Below, piece by piece: positions 1 through 6,874 of a stretch of 8,954 nt of DNA. Under the pieces are notes generated by a model. It made no database searches and was not told where the DNA came from. It saw only the letters and a program-made list of their open reading frames with translations. The DNA lies in contig JAEUSE010000022.1 in NCBI GenBank assembly GCA_016788805.1, positions 1-8,954 of the forward strand. Direction: 5' to 3'. The stretch's first letter is position 1. Every line of letters starts with the position of its first letter. The DNA comes from Candidatus Doudnabacteria bacterium. Lineage in GTDB: Bacteria > Patescibacteriota > Doudnabacteria > UBA920. Made by a program: the position numbers and the translations under genes.

Positions 1-1637
1 AGGGGCACATCATCACCTTCTTCACCAGCCGCACCGAAGCGCACCGTGCCGTGACCGAGGAGTGGCTGCAACGTCATGGCTTCAAGTACCACGGATGCCT
101 CTTCGGCAAGCCGCGCGGCGGCAACTACCACTGGATAGACAACCTACGCGACTGGTGTATATCCAGGCAAATTTGGTACGGCCACCAAGTACCGGTGTGG
201 TACGACACCGAAGGGAACCAACACCTACCGAAAGAGAAAACGGTTTTCCTTGCCCGACACGCCCAATGCGAAGATAATTCGCATAACATACTTGCTCGTC
301 CGGAAAGCGCGCTCACCCCACTGGGCGGTGACCAAGCCAAACAACTAGCAGACAACCTTCGGGGCTGTGGCGTACAAACTATCATCGCTTCGCCGCTGCG
401 CCGTTCACAAGAGACTGCTCAAATTGTGGCCCAAGAACTCGGCCTGCCGGAAAGCGCTATTCAAACCTGGAACGAAATTGCCGAAATTCACGTAGGCGAA
501 CTTATCGGCAAACCGGAAGACCCCGACCTACACGGCTTCGCACAGGCGCAAGAAGCCGGAACCGGAGAAAGCTTAGAAAGTATTGAGTCGCGAATACAAA
601 CAGCAGTCGGAAAATTGGAGCGACTGCACACCGAAGGGGCGGTATTGGTCGTTGCGCACGGTGGTTTTAACGCGGTCTTTCAAGCCTACCTTGAGGGTCG
701 TAAAAAAGAAGACTATGTGGACTACCGAACAAAGCTTGGCGCTATCCAAAATGCATCTTACAAACAGCTCACCCTTATCCAGGATCCTGTTGGCGACAAC
801 CTCAGCCAAGACACCGACACCCTAGACACATGGTTCTCCTCCGGCCTATGGACCTTCTCCACTTTGGGTTGGCCCAACCAAACGCAAGACCTTGTTGACT
901 TTCACCCCAGTACCGTACTTGAAACCGGTTATGATATTTTATTCTTCTGGGTGGCGCGCATGATACTTCAAACTACCACCCTCACCGGCCAAGTACCGTT
1001 CCGCATAGTGTACTTGCACGGCCTAGTTCGTGACGCCAATAAACAGAAAATGAGCAAGAGCAAAGGCAATATTGTAGACCCGCTGGACATGATAACTAAG
1101 TACGGTACCGACGCCTTACGCTTTGCCCTTACCTTCAACACCGCACCCGGGACTGATATTGCCTTAGCCGAAGATAAAATAAAAGGCATGAAGCACTTTG
1201 CGAATAAACTCTGGAATATAGCCAGGTTTGTAATGACAAACCTGGAGACGGACAGTGGACAAGGGATAATGGATGATACAGAACCGAGCCCGATTACCGA
1301 TGCCGATAAGGGCATACTGGCAAAACTCATATCTACAACCGCGGAAGTTACGGAACATTTAGAAAACTTCCGCCTGCATGAAGCAGCGCAAAGCATTTAC
1401 CAATTCACCTGGCACGAATTTGCGGATGTATACATAGAAGCAAGCAAAGCACAGCTTACTGACGAAGTAACCAAACACAACACAAAAAAAATTCTGTGCC
1501 ACGTACTTATCACTACCCTAAAACTTCTCCATCCGTTCATGCCGTTCATCACCGAACATATTGCTGCCCTACTGAGTGAACGCGGATTACGTAAATACTC
1601 GGAACCACTCATAATTTCTAAGTGGCCGGAAGCCTAA
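1..1637 (+). CDS. valS: Valyl-tRNA synthetase (3' part) with inserted histidine-phosphatase domain
   Basis: Cytoplasmic class I aminoacyl-tRNA synthetase that charges tRNA-Val with valine. The gene enters from the left edge in the frame starting at base 3; 544 residues are visible, counted from there. Residues 1-47 look like a HAD phosphatase, not ValRS. ValRS sequence starts at the DWCISRQ block (residues 50-56) and GHQVPVWY. Residues ~80-258 are a histidine-phosphatase domain in place of the usual segment with zinc-binding cysteines. It has RHA (catalytic His86), SPLRRSQETA (Arg133) and AHGG (His219), so it is probably active. The catalytic core resumes at LDTWFSSGLW, with KMSKS at 349-353 (bases 1047-1061). 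The anticodon-binding domain fills ~395-530. The protein ends at KWPEA, so the C-terminal coiled-coil arm of typical ValRS is absent. The HIGH motif and most of the editing domain would lie off the window. KMSKS and the flanking blocks make the ValRS identity firm; the role of the inserted domain is unknown. Confidence 0.93.
   Translation, partial: GHIITFFTSRTEAHRAVTEEWLQRHGFKYHGCLFGKPRGGNYHWIDNLRDWCISRQIWYGHQVPVWYDTEGNQHLPKEKTVFLARHAQCEDNSHNILARPESALTPLGGDQAKQLADNLRGCGVQTIIASPLRRSQETAQIVAQELGLPESAIQTWNEIAEIHVGELIGKPEDPDLHGFAQAQEAGTGESLESIESRIQTAVGKLERLHTEGAVLVVAHGGFNAVFQAYLEGRKKEDYVDYRTKLGAIQNASYKQLTLIQDPVGDNLSQDTDTLDTWFSSGLWTFSTLGWPNQTQDLVDFHPSTVLETGYDILFFWVARMILQTTTLTGQVPFRIVYLHGLVRDANKQKMSKSKGNIVDPLDMITKYGTDALRFALTFNTAPGTDIALAEDKIKGMKHFANKLWNIARFVMTNLETDSGQGIMDDTEPSPITDADKGILAKLISTTAEVTEHLENFRLHEAAQSIYQFTWHEFADVYIEASKAQLTDEVTKHNTKKILCHVLITTLKLLHPFMPFITEHIAALLSERGLRKYSEPLIISKWPEA
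3..143 (+). other. HAD-phosphatase-like segment fused in frame to ValRS
   Basis: The first 47 visible codons match the second half of a small HAD-superfamily hydrolase. FFTSR (motif II Ser/Thr, around base 18) is followed by a TEEWL-HGFKY helix region. GKPRGG (motif III Lys at 108-110) leads into NYHWIDN, the motif IV acidic region. ValRS normally has the end of its editing domain and a 'Y-HW-EN' or similar run here, followed by RDWCISRQ. The change from HAD to ValRS falls within HWIDN (129-143), which suits both families. The first 120 bases are 64% GC (77/120) against 53% and 50% in 181-240 and 241-300, although 301-420 is again 60%, so composition is weak support. It may be a natural domain insertion, a microhomology recombination or an assembly misjoin. 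Confidence 0.6.
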
Positions 1638-1643
1638 AAGCTC

Positions 1644-1680
1644 AAAACAGTCCCGACTAGAGTCGGGACTGTTTTTATTT
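1644..1680 (+). terminator. Intrinsic terminator after valS
   Basis: A 14-bp perfect stem (1644-1657 paired with 1662-1675) closes on a TAGA loop and runs into a T-rich tail (TTATTT). It begins seven bases after the valS stop codon. The A-run on the left arm means it could also work on the opposite strand, though no minus-strand gene faces it here. It separates valS from the ATPase gene, which has its own promoter immediately downstream. Confidence 0.93.
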
Positions 1681-1688
1681 GCTAGAAT
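1680..1688 (+). promoter_or_regulatory. Extended -10 promoter of the P-type ATPase gene
   Basis: TGCTAGAAT fits an extended -10 element (TG-n-TAnAAT), with the hexamer TAGAAT at 1683-1688. No good -35 box is visible at the right spacing; that position lies in the terminator stem. The predicted transcription start is about 1695-1697, leaving a leader of only 11-13 bases before the ATG at 1708. The GTAGG just before the ATG is one base away, too close for a normal Shine-Dalgarno site. Confidence 0.55.
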
Positions 1689-1707
1689 GTAGTAAAGACA
1701 CGTAGGT

Positions 1708-4359
1708 ATGGAAACACAAACACATTGGTACGAAATACAAAGCGAGGAAGTACTCAAACGCCTCAAAGTAGACGGCGACGGTTTAACTTCAGCCGAAGCC
1801 CGGGCCCGCCTTCAACTATTCGGCCCAAACACCCTCCCGAAAGCAAAACCCGATTCATACGTAAAAATATTTTTCCGGCAATTTGCCAGCCCGCTCATTT
1901 ACTTACTCTTTGCCGCAGCCGCAACAGTGGCCGCCATGGGCGAATACGCGGACGGAGCAATTATTGCCGCGGTGCTTTTAGTCAACGCCGTTATCGGCGC
2001 CCTCCAAGAGGGCCGTGCGGTAAAAACGCTAGCCAGCTTAGAGCAGTTAGTAACCACCCAAGCCACCGTAATGCGGGACAACCAAGAAATTACCCTCCCC
2101 GATGCCGAACTGCTACCGGGTGATATTATAGTGCTTCGCGAGGGTGAGAAAGTTCCCGCCGACTGCCGCATATTGGAACAGTTCTCACTCAAGGTAGATG
2201 AGTCTGCCATTACCGGTGAATCGGTACCGGCTGAAAAGCACGCCGAGCCAATTCCAAGCAACGGACCGTACTTACCCCTCCCGGACCAACGCAACATGCT
2301 CTTTTGCGGCACATTGGTTACTTCAGGAAACGCCCGAGCGGTGGTGGTAGAAACCGGAGCGCATACGGTTATGGGTAGCATTTCTGGACAAGTCGCCCAT
2401 ATACAAAGAGAGATTCCATTACAAGTACAAATCCGTCACTTAGCCAATATTCTGATAGTAGTAGTTATTGGCTGTAGCCTTGCGCTGTTCGGCGTAGGGT
2501 TGCTTAAAGGATTTGCCACCCGAGAAATGTTCGGCATAGTAGTCTCACTCGCTGTTTCAATTATTCCCGAGGGACTACCCATTGCGGTTACACTCATTCT
2601 GGCCAGCGGCGTCTGGCGCATGAGCAAACGAAACGCGCTGGTCAAAAAATTACAGGCTATAGAAGCACTTGGGCAAGTGGATGTGATTGCGGTAGATAAA
2701 ACCGGCACCATAACCCAAAACGAAATGACGGCCACGGGAGTGCTTATTGACGCCGACACCTACACTTTTAGCGGTAGCGGTTACGCGGAGCCCGGAGGCG
2801 TGTTTTTGGATGCCGTGCAAATTACACCGAGCGAACACCCCGCGCTTCTAATTGCGGGCCGCGTCTTTGCCCTGTGCGGCAACGCGCGCATTATTAAAGA
2901 CACCGAAACCAACGCAATACGTATAGCAGGCGACCCAACCGACGCGGCTTTAGTCATTGCCGCGAAGAAAATCGGTATTTCGAGGGACGAACTGGTCGCG
3001 GAACACCCACTAATTGAAGAAATCCCCTTCGATTACCGACGAAAATATCACGCCACCGTCCACCTTATAGATAGGAAGCCGTGGATTTCGGCCGTGGGCG
3101 CGACTGAAAACATTTTAGAACTCTGCGAAACTGCAAATAAAAAATCTATTTTACTCAAAGCAACCAACGCCAGTAAAAAGGGGCTACGAGTGCTGGCCTT
3201 TGCCTATAACAACAAAGCCGCGCACACCAAAACCGGTGAGTTACCCAAACTCACTTTCGGCGGACTTATTCTCTTGGTTGACCCTTTACATGCCGAAGTG
3301 CCAAAAGCCGTACAAAATCTCCGGGAGGCCCACATCCGAGTAGCCATGCTCACCGGCGATAACGCACCGACCGGCAAAGCAATTGCCGAAGCGGCCGGTA
3401 TTTACACCAAAGGCGACACTGTGCTGACAGGACCGGAGCTGTACAAGCTCTCTCCGCACGAACTCGCCCAAACGCTGCACACCACTTCGGTGTTTGCCCG
3501 CGTAACTCCGGATGATAAGCTCCGGTTGATTGAAGCCTACGGCAGAGCGCGGGTCACCATTGCTATGACCGGAGACGGAGTCAACGATGCGCCGGCACTC
3601 TTGGCAGCGGACGTCGGCATGGCTATGGGTAAAAAGGGTACGGCAGTCGCCAAAGAAGCCGCGGATATTATTTTACTCGACGATAACTTTACCACCATTG
3701 TGGGTGCGGTAGAAGAAGGCAGAAATATTTATTTAACCATAAAAAAAGTACTCTTGTACCTGTTTTCTACATCAGCCGGGGAGTTGCTCGCGGTTAGTTT
3801 TTCCGTATTTTTGGGTCTACCGTTACCGGTCATTGCCGTACAAATAATTTGGTTGAACTTCGTTACCGACGGATTTTTGACTGTGGCCCTTGGGGCGGAG
3901 CCGAAAGAGGAAGACTTACTCGTAAGGCCGTTTAAAAAACCGAGCCGTTTTATTTTATCCGGCCACGACGCGGTGCGCATGAGTGTTATGGGTACAGTAA
4001 TGGCCCTAAGCACGCTCTATGTATTTATGACCCATACCGGAACCCTTGCCTACAAGCAAACACTCGCTCTCACCCTCCTCGCTGTGCTGCAGTGGTTTAA
4101 TGCATGGAACTGTCGTACCGAGAAAAGTATTTTTGTAAGCAAGCCTTGGCGCAACTATTGGCTCCTGGCCGCAACCGGCCTAGTTGCCGGCCTGCAAGTG
4201 TTGGCGGTATACTGGCCCCCGTTCCAAAAAATCCTACAAACCGTACCCCTACAAGCTAAGGACTGGTACACTGTCTTGTGGTTCGCCTTGCCGATTATTG
4301 CGGTAGACGAAATCTATAAGCTAATCGGCCGTCACCTAACCAAAAAACACACCGTTTGA
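1708..4359 (+). CDS. P-type cation-transporting ATPase (type II, Ca2+-pump-like)
   Basis: Membrane ion pump of 883 residues, a normal full length for the family, that couples ATP hydrolysis to cation export. In order: an N-terminal cation-ATPase domain (~5-50); M1-M2 (~58-102); actuator loop with TGES (169-172); M3-M4 with PEGLP (287-291); phosphorylation site DKTGT (Asp330); nucleotide-binding domain with Phe441; TGDN (549-552); TGDGVND (621-627); then M5-M10. Ca2+-site residues known from SERCA have counterparts: Glu288 (M4), Glu692 (M5), Asn717, Thr720 and Asp721 (M6), and Glu805 (M8). Ser689 stands where SERCA has Asn768. The KGAPE motif of the nucleotide domain reads VGATE (463-467), losing its lysine. 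The start is secure, because an in-frame TAA lies at 1693-1695 with no other start codon between. No terminator follows, so read-through into the HelD-like gene is possible. Ca2+ is the likeliest ion, but H+, Na+ or Mn2+ cannot be excluded. Confidence 0.93.
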   Translation: METQTHWYEIQSEEVLKRLKVDGDGLTSAEARARLQLFGPNTLPKAKPDSYVKIFFRQFASPLIYLLFAAAATVAAMGEYADGAIIAAVLLVNAVIGALQEGRAVKTLASLEQLVTTQATVMRDNQEITLPDAELLPGDIIVLREGEKVPADCRILEQFSLKVDESAITGESVPAEKHAEPIPSNGPYLPLPDQRNMLFCGTLVTSGNARAVVVETGAHTVMGSISGQVAHIQREIPLQVQIRHLANILIVVVIGCSLALFGVGLLKGFATREMFGIVVSLAVSIIPEGLPIAVTLILASGVWRMSKRNALVKKLQAIEALGQVDVIAVDKTGTITQNEMTATGVLIDADTYTFSGSGYAEPGGVFLDAVQITPSEHPALLIAGRVFALCGNARIIKDTETNAIRIAGDPTDAALVIAAKKIGISRDELVAEHPLIEEIPFDYRRKYHATVHLIDRKPWISAVGATENILELCETANKKSILLKATNASKKGLRVLAFAYNNKAAHTKTGELPKLTFGGLILLVDPLHAEVPKAVQNLREAHIRVAMLTGDNAPTGKAIAEAAGIYTKGDTVLTGPELYKLSPHELAQTLHTTSVFARVTPDDKLRLIEAYGRARVTIAMTGDGVNDAPALLAADVGMAMGKKGTAVAKEAADIILLDDNFTTIVGAVEEGRNIYLTIKKVLLYLFSTSAGELLAVSFSVFLGLPLPVIAVQIIWLNFVTDGFLTVALGAEPKEEDLLVRPFKKPSRFILSGHDAVRMSVMGTVMALSTLYVFMTHTGTLAYKQTLALTLLAVLQWFNAWNCRTEKSIFVSKPWRNYWLLAATGLVAGLQVLAVYWPPFQKILQTVPLQAKDWYTVLWFALPIIAVDEIYKLIGRHLTKKHTV

Positions 4360-4374
4360 ATGCGTGCCTAAAAC

Positions 4375-4403
4375 TTGACAAATCGAACGACCCTGCGTAC
4401 AAT
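4375..4403 (+). promoter_or_regulatory. Sigma70-type promoter of the HelD-like gene
   Basis: A consensus -35 box TTGACA (4375-4380), an ideal 17-base spacer and a -10 box TACAAT (4398-4403, one mismatch to TATAAT). It begins 15 bases after the ATPase stop codon. A start point seven or eight bases after the -10 falls at 4410-4411, that is at the T before, or the A of, the ATG of the next gene. It is the best promoter in the window and indicates independent transcription of the downstream gene. Confidence 0.85.
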
Positions 4404-4410
4404 CATCTTT

Positions 4411-6222
4411 ATGCAACATTTCAATAAAGACCGGTTGCTACACGCAGCCACAGAGCGGTTAGACCAAACACGCAAACGGATTACGGCGCTGATTCCGGAA
4501 ACCAGACAGTCCATTGCCAAAAAAACGGCAGGGCTCCCCTCCCTTGATGCAGATACCCGGTACGCCCAAGAAGCGGTCATTGAACGGTTAAAACAAAAAA
4601 TAGAAGACTTAGGCTTACTCTACCCTTCTCCATATTTTATAAAATGCATAGTCCGGTTCGATACTGATGATACAGATCGGATTTTTTATTTCTCAAAACT
4701 CCCCCTCACCGAAGAAGACATATATTCCTGGACTGCCCCGGCGGCGGTATTGCGTTTTCAGGAGCCCGGCGCGTTTACCTATCCTATTCCCGGGGGTAAC
4801 ACCCAAAGCGGACAATTGCTCTCCAAAGAACAGTATCTTATTACCGACGGACGTATATTATTTATGGCCGCCGAAGACACCGAACACGGCCGCGAGCTGA
4901 TATACCAGGAGCACTTCTCTAAACGAAAAACCGACTTCTTGCTACCGGAAATTATTGAACAGCTTGAAGCGGCGCAGGATAAAGCTATCCGTACGCCGGC
5001 CAATCAGAACCTGCTCATAAACGGGCCGGCCGGATCCGGCAAAACCACACTCGCCTTGCACCGCATCGCCTACCTGCTTCAGGCGCCGGAAGCGGCGGAG
5101 CGTTTTAAAGCGGAAGATGCGATTGTGTTTGTAAACGACCACAACACCAAAAACTATTTCTCCGGCCTCCTACCACAGCTCGGCATACACCACGTCACCA
5201 TTACTACCTTTGCCGACTTTACCCGAGCACAGCTTAAAATGCTCGAACTACCTTACCGAGAACGCGCAAACCTGGACGAAGACTCTTTACCAACCTATGA
5301 ATACCACAAACTACAGGCACTCCGATCGGAAAGCCGAGTACCGTATAGCGCCGACAACCCGTTCCTCACGCTCAAGCATGCGTACGCCAGGCACCTACCA
5401 AATGCGGAACTCGGGTGGTTTATTCAACAAACAAAAGACGGATACCTGGACAGGATTGATCTCACCCTCCTCTTAGCCAGCCGCATACACACTCACGGAC
5501 CGCTGCAAAAAAATGTCACAGTGCTTGCGCAACAAAAAGCCGGTCGGGTCAAACGAACAACACAGCAAATCCCCCTTGAATACTCGCTGATGGTGCTGGA
5601 TGAGGTACAAAACTATCTACCGGAGCAGTTGGCCCTGCTCCAACAACTCACCGCTCCGTTCGGGTCTCGTATGTATGTGGGCGACCTGGCCCAACAAACT
5701 AAAATGTTTACTGTACGCGACTGGACACAGGTCGGAGAGACATTTACCGACACCAACACTGTAAAGTTAGACAAGGTATACCGATCCACCAAACAAATAT
5801 TGGAATACATTCAAGCCGCGGGATTCACTACGCACATTCCAAACAACGCTAGAGATGGAGCCGCAGTCCAAACCCACACGTACATTAACCACGTAGACAG
5901 AGACACACAAATCGCCGCTCTTATCCGCCGACACGAGACGGTAACCGTAGGGGTACTTACCCGAGATGTCCGAAGTGTGTCATCACTACAACAACAGTAC
6001 GCGCACAATCCGTTAGTAAAAGTGTTAAGCATACACGAAGCGCAAGGAGTTGAGTTTGATGTAGTCTGCCTCATTGATACAGACGTTCTTCTACAGCCGC
6101 ACGTGCACGCGTTCACTCCGCAACTGGCTGCGCAGGTACAGCAAGTGAATAAAGATTTACTCTACGTTGCTCTGACTCGGGCTATGAATAGCTTGTACAT
6201 CTTCAATCAGGCTACGACGTAG
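4411..6222 (+). CDS. HelD-like superfamily 1 motor (UvrD/Rep class, RNA-polymerase recycling type)
   Basis: ATP-driven SF1 motor of 603 residues. Its closest likeness is to HelD of Firmicutes and Actinobacteria, which pries stalled RNA polymerase off DNA. Residues 1-~75 are helical and charged, like a short version of HelD's secondary-channel arm, then SPYF and a WTAP motif (107-110) match the HelD DWRAP region. Motor motifs: Q-motif Gln189; Walker A GPAGSGKTT (205-213); Walker B LDEVQ (396-400); GDLAQQ (424-429); VYRSTK (456-461); HEAQGVEFD (542-550); YVALTRA (585-591). All look intact, so it is probably active. Known HelD proteins are about 740-775 residues, so this is a compact form. An in-frame TTG at 4375 would add 12 residues, but it is the first codon of the -35 box, so I chose ATG 4411. 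No Shine-Dalgarno precedes either start. It is convergent with rpoC. A generic UvrD-like DNA helicase is the alternative. Confidence 0.85.
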   Translation: MQHFNKDRLLHAATERLDQTRKRITALIPETRQSIAKKTAGLPSLDADTRYAQEAVIERLKQKIEDLGLLYPSPYFIKCIVRFDTDDTDRIFYFSKLPLTEEDIYSWTAPAAVLRFQEPGAFTYPIPGGNTQSGQLLSKEQYLITDGRILFMAAEDTEHGRELIYQEHFSKRKTDFLLPEIIEQLEAAQDKAIRTPANQNLLINGPAGSGKTTLALHRIAYLLQAPEAAERFKAEDAIVFVNDHNTKNYFSGLLPQLGIHHVTITTFADFTRAQLKMLELPYRERANLDEDSLPTYEYHKLQALRSESRVPYSADNPFLTLKHAYARHLPNAELGWFIQQTKDGYLDRIDLTLLLASRIHTHGPLQKNVTVLAQQKAGRVKRTTQQIPLEYSLMVLDEVQNYLPEQLALLQQLTAPFGSRMYVGDLAQQTKMFTVRDWTQVGETFTDTNTVKLDKVYRSTKQILEYIQAAGFTTHIPNNARDGAAVQTHTYINHVDRDTQIAALIRRHETVTVGVLTRDVRSVSSLQQQYAHNPLVKVLSIHEAQGVEFDVVCLIDTDVLLQPHVHAFTPQLAAQVQQVNKDLLYVALTRAMNSLYIFNQATT

Positions 6223-6224
6223 TT

Positions 6225-6236
6225 CGCGTCGACGCG
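6225..6236. repeat. 12-bp perfect palindrome after the HelD-like stop codon
   Basis: CGCGTCGACGCG is self-complementary and lies three bases after the TAG stop (6220-6222), eight bases before the terminator stem. With no loop it cannot form a useful RNA hairpin, so if it is functional it would be a site for a dimeric DNA-binding protein. It may equally be chance in GC-rich sequence. Confidence 0.4.
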
Positions 6237-6244
6237 CAAAACAC

Positions 6245-6278
6245 AAAATTCCCCCTGCGAACCGCAGGGGGAATTTTT
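6245..6278. terminator. Bidirectional terminator shared by the HelD-like gene and rpoC
   Basis: A perfect 15-bp stem (6245-6259 with 6263-6277) around an AAC loop, with four A on the left and five T on the right. Both strands therefore give a hairpin followed by a U-run. It lies 22 bases after the plus-strand stop and 12 bases beyond the minus-strand rpoC stop at 6290, so it should end both convergent transcripts. Confidence 0.95.
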
Positions 6279-6289
6279 ATATCTTATCT

Positions 6290-6874
6290 TTAGACTTCTT
6301 CGGCACCATCCGCTTCATCAACGGTTGAGACAACCGGTTGAACTGAATCGGAATCGGCAACTCCGGAATCTAAGCTGGCTTGAAATATTTCATCCAGCTG
6401 CGGGATGGCCTTATCGCGGTCAAAACCCGTACCGGCCGGAATAATCTTACCAATGATAACGTTTTCTTTCAAACCCCGTAAGTAGTCGGTTTGCCCGGTA
6501 ACTGCCGCGGAAATAAGTACACGGGTGGTTTCCTGGAACGAAGCCGCAGCTAACCAGCTATCGGTATTCAAAGAAGTTTTGGTAATACCCATGAGCAACT
6601 GCGCGAACTGTGCGGGGCGCAAACCCTGCCCGCGCATTTGATCATTTACAACCCGAAGCCGAGCCTGGTCCATGGTTTCTCCGACTAAGAGATTCGTATC
6701 CCCGGCGTCTGTAATGCGCACCTTCGAGAACATTTGCCGAACAATAACTTCAATATGTTTATCGTTAATAGGCGCGCCCTGAGAAGAATACACTTCCTGG
6801 GCACCTTTCACCAGGTAACTCTGCGCTGCTTCAGTGCCGCGTAGTTGCAGCACTTCTTCAGGATCCAAACTGCC
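6290..6874 (-). CDS. rpoC: RNA polymerase beta-prime subunit, C-terminal piece (out of frame with the rest)
   Basis: The conserved C-terminal ~195 residues of RpoC, from GSLDPEEVLQLRG to the end. NDKHIEVIVRQM, SFQETTRVL and GLKENVIIGKIIPAGTG are hallmark blocks of this end of beta-prime, the region that contacts the omega subunit. After these comes a ~40-residue acidic, low-complexity tail ending in GAEEV, common in RpoC. Reading is clear from GGC at 6874-6872, immediately preceded by an in-frame TAA. It is therefore not open to the upstream piece, which is shifted by one base. The only start-like codon nearby is TTG at 6868-6866, with a weak AAGG four bases upstream. I read it as the end of a single rpoC gene cut off by a deletion-frameshift, not as an independent gene. 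The shared terminator follows. Confidence 0.9.
   Translation of the reverse strand, partial: GSLDPEEVLQLRGTEAAQSYLVKGAQEVYSSQGAPINDKHIEVIVRQMFSKVRITDAGDTNLLVGETMDQARLRVVNDQMRGQGLRPAQFAQLLMGITKTSLNTDSWLAAASFQETTRVLISAAVTGQTDYLRGLKENVIIGKIIPAGTGFDRDKAIPQLDEIFQASLDSGVADSDSVQPVVSTVDEADGAEEV

Noticed and set aside
51..53. GTG at 51 as the start of the synthetase gene
   Set aside because: The frame is open to the left edge, and HAD motif II (FFTSR) lies upstream of this codon, so it is internal to a gene cut by the window.
4375..4410. TTG start giving a 615-residue HelD-like protein
   Set aside because: The TTG is part of the -35 box of the gene's own promoter, so it would not be on the transcript. 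The 12 extra residues resemble no family sequence.
5023..5042. GC-rich palindromic run (GGCCGGCC, then GGATCC) as a regulatory site
   Set aside because: It encodes the Walker A loop of the HelD-like motor, so codon constraint explains it.
6290..6868. Independent small gene starting at TTG 6868 (naturally split rpoC)
   Set aside because: There is a weak AAGG four bases upstream of the TTG, but the upstream piece runs ~21 nonsense residues past the break, and the split falls inside a conserved turn instead of a domain boundary. Kept only as an alternative in the finding.
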